From: Bacteroidota bacterium
GTDB lineage: Bacteria; Bacteroidota; Bacteroidia; Bacteroidales; Paludibacteraceae
Length of the DNA stretch: 64,000 nt
Direction: 5' to 3'
Assembly (NCBI GenBank): GCA_017860345.1
Contig: JAFNAV010000008.1
Location: forward strand, 1 to 64,000
Below are positions 57,430-64,000 of the stretch, in pieces (the stretch's first letter is position 1; every line of letters starts with the position of its first letter). The notes beneath the pieces are model-generated. The model was not told the DNA's origin. It did not search any database and saw only the letters and a list, made by a program, of their open reading frames with translations. The position numbers and the translations under genes are program-made.

Positions 57430-58487
57430 ATAGCCAATTCGGGTTTAAGCGGTAAAACCAATTTTGAATAATAAATACCATCCAGTTCGCCACTATGAAA
57501 CTCGTGGTTGTCAGGATAGATAATTTCCAGTCGCCTTTTCAGATTTTCAAGACCGATACCTGAGCCTGCCAGGTCGTTTTCCGTTTTTGGGAAAAAGGTA
57601 TTGCTTACCGAGCAGGTTAGTTTGTTGCCTTCCACAATGTTGAACGTAATGTGAATAAAAGATTTCTGTGTAGGGCTTATTCCGTGTTTAAAGGCATTTT
57701 CTATCAGTGTGATATACAGCATGGGGGCAACTTGCCAGTTGTTTTCGTGCGAGATGTTGTTTTTGAACTGCACTTCGGTGTCGCTTGAGAGTCGGATTTT
57801 CATCAGGCTCACATAATTCTCGATGAAGGTTATTTCTTTGTTAAGCGGCACTATTTCACTTTCATTTTCGTATAGCACGTAGCGCATCAGTTTACTTAGT
57901 TCCAGCACAGTATTTTGTGCTTTCTCAGGACTTATTTCAATCAGGGCATAAATATTATTGAGGGTATTGAACAAAAAATGCGGATTAATTTGCTGACGCA
58001 GAGCAAGCAGTTCGGCTTCCGTTCTTTTTTTCTCTTCTTCTTTGCGATTAGCTTCTAATTTGTACCATTTGGCTGTAGTTTTAAGAGCCACACTCAGTCC
58101 GGCCACCATAATCAGCGAAACCAGATCCCGGATCATAAACGCAATAGTACGTGAAAATCCCGGGTCGGGCATTTTTTTTATTGATGGCGGAAGGCTGGCC
58201 TCGTTCCAGTAATGTACACTTACTCCCAGAATCAAAATAATCAAAATATTATAAAGAAAATACTTACCCAGTTTCTTTGAAAAAAGATATTCCTCGATAA
58301 GATATAGGTAGTTAGCGTAGAAAATAGTAACTAAGGTTAGCACCACTACGGCATGGTGTAGGAGTCTTTGCCAAACTTCAGAATCGCCGTTTTTCCAGGT
58401 GATCAGAAATGGAAGTGCGTATACCAACATCCACACTCCGATATGTAATAAAAGCTCCAGATTTTTTTTGCGATTGACCGATGACAT
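57426..58487 (-). CDS. LytS-like sensor histidine kinase
   Basis: A 353-residue kinase with four membrane helices (about 13-30, 43-65, 74-95, 113-135) and no large outer domain. A coiled coil (about 142-163) leads to LRQQINPHFLFNTLNNIYAL with the phosphoacceptor His170, and the ATPase domain has LIENAFKHGI and GSGIGLENLKRRLEIIYP. The absence of a sensory loop suggests that it senses a membrane state or partner. It pairs with the LytTR regulator and follows the MacAB-TolC genes on the same strand. Confidence 0.92.
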   Translation of the reverse strand: MSSVNRKKNLELLLHIGVWMLVYALPFLITWKNGDSEVWQRLLHHAVVVLTLVTIFYANYLYLIEEYLFSKKLGKYFLYNILIILILGVSVHYWNEASLPPSIKKMPDPGFSRTIAFMIRDLVSLIMVAGLSVALKTTAKWYKLEANRKEEEKKRTEAELLALRQQINPHFLFNTLNNIYALIEISPEKAQNTVLELSKLMRYVLYENESEIVPLNKEITFIENYVSLMKIRLSSDTEVQFKNNISHENNWQVAPMLYITLIENAFKHGISPTQKSFIHITFNIVEGNKLTCSVSNTFFPKTENDLAGSGIGLENLKRRLEIIYPDNHEFHSGELDGIYYSKLVLPLKPELAI

Positions 58488-58500
58488 GATGTTCTGTTAA

Positions 58501-58565
58501 AACCGCATAAAGTTTCGGTTGATGAAACTTATGCGGTTCGATTAATTTTTTTAAGTGCAAATATA
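58501..58565 (-). promoter_or_regulatory. promoter and leader hairpin before the sensor kinase
   Basis: The minus strand has TATATTTG (58565-58558), an exact -7 box. Downstream, AACCGCATAAGTTTC (58538-58524) pairs with GAAACTTTATGCGGTT (58516-58501), a stem of about 15 bp with one bulged base, then TTTTAAC and the start codon 13 nt later. The hairpin could end the macB transcript, or act as an attenuator within the kinase leader. Confidence 0.55.
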
Positions 58566-58600
58566 AATTATTAAGTCCGAAAAAACGGTGTTTTACAGAA

Positions 58601-59821
58601 TTATTCGTATCGAAGCGCTTCAATCGGATCGAGCTCCGAAGCATTCTTAGCCGGATACCATCCGAAGAATACGCCGGTAACCGTACATACCAAAAATGAT
58701 AAAACGACTGAGTAAACCTGCACCGACACCGGCCATGATAAAATCATTTTCACAAAAAATGCAGCTCCGGTTCCCAGTATTACCCCGATAATTCCTCCGG
58801 TGACGCTAATGATTACAGCTTCGATCAAAAACTGGCTCAATATATCGCGGCTTTTGGCGCCGATAGACATTCGCAGGCCTATCTCGCGGGTACGTTCCTT
58901 AACCGAAACATACATGATGTTCATAATACCAATACCGCCAACGAGTAATGATATGCCGGCTATACAGGCCAGTAATATCGTCATCAGGTCGGTAGTAGAA
59001 GTAAGCATGGTGCTTAGTTCTTCCTGAGAACGTACACTGAAATCGTCTTCAGCGCCATCTTTAATTTTATGATTAGTACGTAGTATGTTTTCAACTTCGG
59101 CTGTAGCTTTTTCAGTTATTCCTTCGGATATGGCCGAAGCGTAGATGCCCTGAATATATGTGATGGACAAAACCCGTTTCTGCACTGTAGTGTATGGTGC
59201 CAGCACTATATCGTCCTGATCCATCCCCATGCTGTTGTAGCCTTTTTCTTTTAATGTTCCAATAATTGTAAAAGGAATTTTATTGAAACGAATTACCTTA
59301 CCTACCGGATCTTCGCCATTAGGAAACAGGTTGTCGATAACGGTTTTGCCAACCAGACATACTTTGGCCGAGGTTTGAATCTGCATTTCGGTAAAGCAGG
59401 TACCTTCGTCAACTGTAAGTTTTCGTATATCAAGATACTCCGGCGTAACTCCAGTGATGGATGATGGGTAATTGTTGGTAGCATAAATAAACTGTCCGCC
59501 ACTGCTTACATTGGGCGATACGGCCGATATATAAGTGGTTTTGTCGCGTATGTCGGTATAGTCCTTGAGTTTGATCGATTGCATGTCGTCGCTGCTTTGG
59601 CGCACTCCACCCATTTTGTCGGCTCCCGGTCTGATCATTATCATGTTCGATCCCATTTCTGAGATTTGTTCCTGAATGCTGATTTTCGATCCCTGACCAA
59701 TAGCCAGCATGGTAATAACCGATGCCACCCCAATGATGATTCCCAACATGGTGAGAAAAGCTCTCATTTTGTTGTTGGTAAGCGCCCTGAGCGATATTTT
59801 TATTGCATTTGAGATGTTCAT
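58601..59821 (-). CDS. MacB-like ABC permease
   Basis: A 406-residue permease: one N-terminal helix (about 19-41, MRAFLTMLGIIIGVASVITMLA), a large periplasmic MacB_PCD domain (about 45-280), then three helices with LLVGGIGIMNIMYVSVKERTREIGLRMSIGA (FtsX core) and WYPAKNASELDPIEALRYE at the end. It lacks the fused ATPase of E. coli MacB, which is encoded separately just upstream. Likely substrates are macrolide-like or peptide molecules; none is proven. Confidence 0.9.
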   Translation of the reverse strand: MNISNAIKISLRALTNNKMRAFLTMLGIIIGVASVITMLAIGQGSKISIQEQISEMGSNMIMIRPGADKMGGVRQSSDDMQSIKLKDYTDIRDKTTYISAVSPNVSSGGQFIYATNNYPSSITGVTPEYLDIRKLTVDEGTCFTEMQIQTSAKVCLVGKTVIDNLFPNGEDPVGKVIRFNKIPFTIIGTLKEKGYNSMGMDQDDIVLAPYTTVQKRVLSITYIQGIYASAISEGITEKATAEVENILRTNHKIKDGAEDDFSVRSQEELSTMLTSTTDLMTILLACIAGISLLVGGIGIMNIMYVSVKERTREIGLRMSIGAKSRDILSQFLIEAVIISVTGGIIGVILGTGAAFFVKMILSWPVSVQVYSVVLSFLVCTVTGVFFGWYPAKNASELDPIEALRYE

Positions 59822-59902
59822 ATTTTTATAAATTACGATTGTTTTGTGGTACGGGGTGTTAAAGAAATAAATACATGTAAAACTGTAGTAATTCAGATGT
59901 TT

Positions 59903-60646
59903 TTAATCTTCAGGTATTGGCATTTTTTCCAATACAGCCCGTGCTGAATGAATATCAGCATTTTTTTCGTCGGAAATAACTTTTCCATCTTTCAGCACAA
60001 TATTTCTGCTTGAAAAATGCGCCAGTTCCGGGTTGTGAGTTACGAAAATAATTGTACGCCCCCGGGTATAAAGTTCCTGAAACAATACAAGAATTTCGTA
60101 AGCAGTACGCGAGTCGAGGTTACCGGTAGCTTCGTCGGCCAGTAGTAATACGGGATCGTTTACCAGGGCACGCGCTATGGCTACACGCTGCATTTGTCCG
60201 CCCGACATTTGGTTCGATTTGTGAAACAGCCTATCGGCCAACCCGACAGATGTAAGTGCCTGCTCCGATTTTTCGCGACGCATTTTTGCACTGTAGGCCG
60301 GATTGTAAAGGAGTGGTAGCTCCACATTTTCTAAGGCTGTTGTTTTTGGCAGCAGGTTGTACGACTGAAAGACAAAGCCAATTTTGCTGTTCCGGATTTC
60401 TGAACGTTCGTTTTTATTCATAGAGCTAACAGGGATGTTGTCCAGGAAATATTCTCCTTCGCTGGGTGTGTCCAGGCATCCCAGCAGGTTTAGCAATGTT
60501 GATTTTCCTGATCCGCTGGCGCCCATAATGGTTACAAATTCACCTTCGTGTATACTGAACGAAACTCCGCGTAACGCATGTACGGTTTCGTCGCCTACCA
60601 AAAAGTTGCGTTTGATATTTTCCAGTCGTATAATGGTTTTACTCAT
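59903..60646 (-). CDS. MacB-like ABC ATPase
   Basis: A 247-residue ATPase of the LolD/MacB type: Walker [11 protein letters not shown]-loop [22 protein letters not shown], signature [15 protein letters not shown], Walker [17 protein letters not shown] and FVTHNPE. About 30 extra residues follow the core. It works with the permease encoded downstream (81-nt gap). Confidence 0.92.
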   Translation of the reverse strand: MSKTIIRLENIKRNFLVGDETVHALRGVSFSIHEGEFVTIMGASGSGKSTLLNLLGCLDTPSEGEYFLDNIPVSSMNKNERSEIRNSKIGFVFQSYNLLPKTTALENVELPLLYNPAYSAKMRREKSEQALTSVGLADRLFHKSNQMSGGQMQRVAIARALVNDPVLLLADEATGNLDSRTAYEILVLFQELYTRGRTIIFVTHNPELAHFSSRNIVLKDGKVISDEKNADIHSARAVLEKMPIPED

Positions 60647-60726
60647 TGTTGTTGATTTAATTTAAAAAATTGAGAAATTAGTTGCCTCGTTTTTTGCGAT
60701 GCTTCATTTTCATTTTTCACTCTTCA

Positions 60727-61929
60727 TTACTTTGTCTTATTACCTCCCGGTCGGGCTGGCATAAACGGACTGCTGTTAGCCGAAGCTTTGGCGTTTGTAG
60801 CTTGCATATCCGCAGATATGTCTTCTACCACACTGTCATTGGCATTTAGTCCGTTTACTATTTCGGTATTTATTCCATCTGTGTCGCCCATTGTAGCTAA
60901 CTTTCGAGTAATTCTATTGCCCTGAAGCACCCATACGGCTTTTTGATTTTCGCCCGGTTTGAGCTGACTTTCGTTATCATCAACAGTATATCCGTTTTGT
61001 TCCAGCAATGCAAGGTCTGGTTTTAAGTTCAGCGCTTTATTGGGTAGTGTTTCAATACCTTCTTTTTCCATTGTAAATATGGTGATATTAGCTGTGAGCC
61101 CCGGTTTAAGTTTCAGCGATGGATTGGGGGCGTTAACTACCACTTCGTAAGTAACCACATTGGAAGTGGTGGTGGCCTGTAACCTGACCTGAGTTACTTC
61201 GCCCTGAAACAAATCGTTAGGATAAGCATCAACCGAAAAGCTAACATGCTGACCTTCTTTTACCTGACCTATATCAGCTTCGTCTACATTGGCAATTACG
61301 CGCATCTTGGTAAGGTCGTTGGCGATGGTAAACAGCGTAGGGGTGTTGAAACTGGCAGCCACCGTTTGCCCTTCTTCCACAGCACGCGACAAAACTACTC
61401 CATCGATAGGCGATGATATGGTAGCATATCCTAAATTGGTTTTTACCTTGGTAAGGTCGGATAGGTTCTTTTTGTAAGTAGCTTCCGATTTTTCGTAGGT
61501 GTATTTTGCCGTTTCGTAGTCGGTGTCGCTAATCAGATTTTTATTATGTAAATCTTTGGAACGTTCAAAATTCTTTTTCTGATATTCGTATTCAGTCTGA
61601 CTTGATTTTAATTCAAGTTCTTTCGATTTAAGATCAGAAAGTAGCGTTGTTTTGTCAATTTCGGCCAAAATCTGACCTTTTTTTACTACCGAATTATAAT
61701 CTACATATATTTTGGAGATAATACCGGATACCTGAGTACCTACTTCTACTTCGGTAACAGGTTCGATAGTTCCTGTGGCAGTAACGCTGGTACTCAGTTT
61801 GTTTTTAGTGAGCTGAACAGTTTTTACTTCAAATTTGCTTTTGGGCGAACCGTGAATAATAAGTGGCAACAAGAGTATAACGGCAACTACCACCACACTG
61901 CTTAAGATGATTATTGTTTTCTTTTTCAT
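60727..61929 (-). CDS. MacA-like periplasmic adaptor
   Basis: A 400-residue membrane-fusion protein with an N-terminal anchor (about 5-27, IIILSSVVVVAVILLLPLII). The lipoyl halves (ATGTIEPVTEVEVGTQVSGIISKIYVDYNSVVKKGQILAEID and ATISSPIDGVVLSRAVEEGQTVAASF) flank a long coiled coil (about 90-165), followed by a beta-barrel domain and a Pro/Gly-rich end. It links the MacB-like permease to TolC. Its start codon follows structured leader copy D. Confidence 0.9.
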   Translation of the reverse strand: MKKKTIIILSSVVVVAVILLLPLIIHGSPKSKFEVKTVQLTKNKLSTSVTATGTIEPVTEVEVGTQVSGIISKIYVDYNSVVKKGQILAEIDKTTLLSDLKSKELELKSSQTEYEYQKKNFERSKDLHNKNLISDTDYETAKYTYEKSEATYKKNLSDLTKVKTNLGYATISSPIDGVVLSRAVEEGQTVAASFNTPTLFTIANDLTKMRVIANVDEADIGQVKEGQHVSFSVDAYPNDLFQGEVTQVRLQATTTSNVVTYEVVVNAPNPSLKLKPGLTANITIFTMEKEGIETLPNKALNLKPDLALLEQNGYTVDDNESQLKPGENQKAVWVLQGNRITRKLATMGDTDGINTEIVNGLNANDSVVEDISADMQATNAKASANSSPFMPARPGGNKTK

Positions 61930-62019
61930 ACGTAAATAATTGTTTTTTTAAAGGTCGTATGGAACTCGCATGTCAAATTTTCACTGTCTTTGGTGAATAC
62001 TCGTATTCATGCTCGTTTC
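61930..62019 (-). promoter_or_regulatory. structured leader, copy D, before the MacA-like gene
   Basis: On the minus strand the 5' arm is GAAAC-GA-GCATG (62019-62008) and the 3' arm is CATGC-GA-GTTCC (61972-61961); nine of ten positions pair, with GCATG/CATGC fully complementary and a GA/GA internal loop. The A-rich tract TTAAAAAAACAATTATT (61951-61935) ends 5 nt before ATG 61929. A second partial 3' arm, ATGCCAGTTCCATAC, lies further upstream at 62040-62026. Confidence 0.6.
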
Positions 62020-62082
62020 AATGGAGTATGGAACTGGCATTGAATATATCTTTTGGTTTAAATACCTGCTCCAGATTGTTAA

Positions 62083-63387
62083 TTATTTTATTTCTAATGT
62101 TTTATTTTGATATAGATTGAGAAGTTGCGCGTTCATGATACTCAGGTATTTAGCCTGTATAACATTTTGTTGCGCAGCCAGATAGTTGTTTTTCTCGGTA
62201 AGCAGGTCGAGGGTGTTTTTCATACCCAGTTCAAACTGCTGCTGAATAAGTTCGTAGCTGCTTTTCAATGATTTTTGTTTTTCGAGTGCGGCGTAATACT
62301 GACTTTGAGCCGACACCGCCGACTGGTAAACAGACTCGATTTCCTGTAGTAGTTCTTTCTGTGCACTTACGAGTTGCAGCTGGCTGTTTTTCTCTGAAAG
62401 TTGGGCTTTTTCTACAGCCGATTTGTTTTCGCGATTACTGAAAACAGGTACGCTTACAGTGATACCAATGCCATTGTTCCAGTTATTTTTGAATTGTTCG
62501 CTAAGCGAAAAATTAGTCCCTGAACCATGTCCTGTTGATATGCCGGCATTGAGCGAAAGTTTAGGGTAGTACCCGGTTTTAGCTTTTGCTGTTTCGAGGT
62601 TGGCAATTTTCACGCTTAATTCACTGCTTTTAACCTGTGGCATCACGTTGAGCGCTTGTTCGTAAACGCTTGCGAGGCTTGGTAGCGGATGTAGCACATC
62701 CGTTGAGTTTATTTCAGGAATAGCCATGTTGATAGTTTCGTTCAGCGGGAGTTCAAGCAGTTGTTTGAGCTGTAGCTTATAGGTGCTGAGCGAATTTTCA
62801 GATACGGTAAGCTGATATTTATCTGAGCTGTATTGCGATTCCAATTGTGCTACATCCACTTTGGATATACTGCCTGCTTTTTGTAGCTCTTGTCCACGTT
62901 TCATCTGAAATTCAGATACTTCTACAGTTGACTTATTGATTTTTACAGCTTCGTCGGCATATAAAATCTGAAGATAAGTTTGCAAAATAGACATTTGAAT
63001 ATTCTTCTCGGCTTCGAGTACAGCATATTGCCCGGCTTGTTCATTCAGCTTTTGTTGTTCTATGTTTTTCAGCGTTTTTCCGGCATCAAACAGCGTCATC
63101 GAACTACTAATGCTATACGATCCGGTATAAACATTAGATGGTGTGAACGGGTTGTTACTGTAATTCTGGTTAATGCCTCCGGTGAGCGAAGGGAAAAGAG
63201 CAGCCTTGGCTAATTTGGTGTTTACCTGATTTTGTTCCAGACTGATTTTTGATTGCTGAATCTGAATATTGTTGACCAAAGCATAATTTATGCAACCATT
63301 CAGATCCCATTGTTCCGGTTTTTCCTGCGCATAAACTGTAGTTGCAGCAGCCAGAACGAGTATTGGTAATAAATTTCGTATTCTCAT
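62083..63387 (-). CDS. TolC-family outer-membrane efflux protein
   Basis: A 434-residue outer-membrane factor with a signal peptide (MRIRNLLPILVLAAATTVYAQ). The TolC repeats are visible: WDLNGCINYALVNNIQIQQSKI, PSLTGGINQNYSNNPF, SISSSMTLFDAGKT, then PKLSLNAGISTGHG and GIGITVSVPVFSNRENKSAVEKA. It is the first gene of the minus-strand TolC-MacA-ATPase-permease-LytS-LytTR group and has a strong promoter. Confidence 0.9.
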   Translation of the reverse strand: MRIRNLLPILVLAAATTVYAQEKPEQWDLNGCINYALVNNIQIQQSKISLEQNQVNTKLAKAALFPSLTGGINQNYSNNPFTPSNVYTGSYSISSSMTLFDAGKTLKNIEQQKLNEQAGQYAVLEAEKNIQMSILQTYLQILYADEAVKINKSTVEVSEFQMKRGQELQKAGSISKVDVAQLESQYSSDKYQLTVSENSLSTYKLQLKQLLELPLNETINMAIPEINSTDVLHPLPSLASVYEQALNVMPQVKSSELSVKIANLETAKAKTGYYPKLSLNAGISTGHGSGTNFSLSEQFKNNWNNGIGITVSVPVFSNRENKSAVEKAQLSEKNSQLQLVSAQKELLQEIESVYQSAVSAQSQYYAALEKQKSLKSSYELIQQQFELGMKNTLDLLTEKNNYLAAQQNVIQAKYLSIMNAQLLNLYQNKTLEIK

Positions 63388-63410
63388 ATTTGTATTCTGT
63401 TAATCTGGTT

Positions 63411-63442
63411 CAAAAGTAGAATACAAAATACGTCGGCACAAA
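63411..63442 (-). promoter_or_regulatory. promoter of the TolC-MacAB operon
   Basis: On the minus strand TTTG (63442-63439), a 20-nt spacer, and TACTTTTG (63418-63411) form a complete Bacteroidota promoter, 24 nt before the TolC start codon. Confidence 0.7.
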
Positions 63443-63558
63443 AGATTTAGACGAATGGCGGGTTTTCTTCGACGAATAGTCAGTTTTACAAACAATAATT
63501 TCTGATTGGGGAGGATGGTAAAAGTAATTATCGGTCAAAGAAAGGGTAGGTAAAAATG

Positions 63559-63603
63559 AAAAAACCGACAGTCTTACCTTTTCGGGTAAGCGCAAATCGG
63601 TTT
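63559..63603 (-). terminator. terminator after the 58-residue HTH gene
   Basis: On the minus strand AAACCGA pairs with TCGGTTT and an inner CTTACC (63573-63578) pairs with GGTAAG (63585-63590) around TTTTCG; a run of six T follows. It lies 26 nt after the stop codon at 63629. Confidence 0.7.
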
Positions 63604-63628
63604 CTGTAATGTCAGGATGCCGGAAGAA

Positions 63629-63805
63629 TTAAGCCGGCTGCCAGTAGCACATTTTAGGCGACACGATAGCACCTTCGGTTTTCAGTTGTTTCATAGCTTT
63701 GTCCACGTCTTTGCGGTCGAGCCCGGTTAGTTCAACTAATTTACCGGCATTCAACGGAGTTCCGGCCTTTTTCATGGCTTCCAGTACAAGTTCTTTTGCT
63801 TCCAT
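63629..63805 (-). CDS. 58-residue winged-helix-like small protein
   Basis: A short gene reading [20 protein letters not shown] at the start, then [17 protein letters not shown] and KMCYWQPA at the end. Helix 1, a helix-turn-helix ([23 protein letters not shown]) and a short beta-wing ([11 protein letters not shown]) make a minimal winged helix. I have seen close relatives annotated as hypothetical in Bacteroides. It is probably a small DNA-binding or adaptor protein. It has its own terminator. Confidence 0.65.
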   Translation of the reverse strand: MEAKELVLEAMKKAGTPLNAGKLVELTGLDRKDVDKAMKQLKTEGAIVSPKMCYWQPA

Positions 63806-64000
63806 AAAAATGTAAATGTGTTTTTTAACCCTTAAATTTTTTAAAAGGTTGGTTTTTGAATTAATATTTTTTTAATTATGTATTTATCTAATGCTTATCC
63901 ACCTGAAAAAGTTTATATCCGGATAAGAATTTTTATTTCCGTTCAGAGTCAGGAGGTAAAATATTCTTCCTTACTTTTTTCAGAAAACTCTGCATGCGTT
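63806..64000. other. right-edge intergenic region with possible gene end
   Basis: These 195 bp are AT-rich. A minus-strand frame entering from the right edge reads MQSFLKKVRKNILPPDSERK before stopping at 63933; it could be the C-terminus of a gene beyond the window, but nothing confirms it. Confidence 0.25.

Noticed and set aside
63410-63595. 61-residue minus-strand frame between the TolC gene and the small HTH gene
   Set aside because: It overlaps the TolC promoter and the terminator at 63559-63603 and has no protein-like features.
1-64000. CRISPR arrays, tRNA, rRNA, prophage or complete insertion sequences
   Set aside because: I found no regularly spaced repeats, no cloverleaf-like or rRNA sequence, and no transposase or phage gene in any frame.

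Overview
The window looks like chromosomal DNA from a Bacteroidota bacterium, most likely order Bacteroidales. The evidence is a SusC/SusD pair; repeated TAnnTTTG -7 promoter boxes, often with TTG or TTTG about 19-20 nt upstream; A-rich leaders instead of Shine-Dalgarno sites; and typical gene runs such as dapB-lepB-WbqC and hpt-adk-obgE-pgeF. I see no tRNA, rRNA, CRISPR array, prophage or transposase gene. Most of the window is ordinary core genome. The accessory parts are a phosphodiester-type SusCD locus, two efflux operons, a sigma-factor island and a short inverted-repeat element.

Layout. 0-3.7 kb (minus): aldolase 5' end, TrmN6-type methyltransferase, a Spy-like secreted protein with a Ser/Arg-rich tail, a thioredoxin lipoprotein, and an ArsR-led operon of small cysteine-containing membrane proteins and an HMA protein. 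3.8-9.4 kb (plus): aroB, a CoA-binding protein, a dapB broken by an internal deletion, lepB, a WbqC-like gene and ilvE. 9.5-11.2 kb: recJ (minus). 11.5-16.5 kb (plus): radical SAM protein, a Sua5/YrdC-fold protein without its catalytic motifs, sugar-phosphate transferase, ClC channel and xseB. 16.5-20.5 kb (minus): hpt-adk-obgE-pgeF-B3/4. 20.9-22.4 kb: nnr. 22.7-29.9 kb: TetR-TolC-HlyD-ABC-ABC-permease-permease exporter. 30-34.2 kb: a giant acyl-CoA dehydratase activase-like protein. 34.3-36.9 kb (minus): ECF sigma factor, a protein joining an anti-sigma-like segment, a membrane helix and a beta-barrel, and a lipoprotein. 37.3-38.2 kb: CDF metal exporter. 38.6-47.3 kb (plus): PHP phosphoesterase, SusC, SusD, a 231-bp element, DUF218 protein and glycerophosphodiesterase. 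47.3-56.6 kb: Ada/Ogt-like gene, topA, DUF4831, pheS, DUF2461, YhcH and glgB. 56.7-63.4 kb (minus): a MacAB-TolC operon followed by a LytS/LytTR two-component pair. 63.6 kb: a 58-residue winged-helix-like protein.

The most interesting signal is not a gene. A repeated leader sits directly in front of five unrelated start codons (5033, 5585, 23470 on plus; 61929 and 36907 on minus), with a sixth copy at the end of the response-regulator gene near 56.7 kb. Each copy starts with an arm like GAAAC-GA-GCATT. A complementary arm like AATGC-GA-GTTCC follows after a loop of about 19-35 nt, and in four copies an A-rich tract near TTAAAAAAACAATTATT then lies 5-6 nt before ATG. The arms differ between copies but mostly stay paired, as in a structured cis-regulatory RNA or a REP-like repeat family. 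Other points: degenerate YrdC paralogue, broken dapB, the IM-to-OM fusion next to an ECF sigma factor, the phosphodiester SusCD locus and the 231-bp element with perfect 26-bp terminal inverted repeats.
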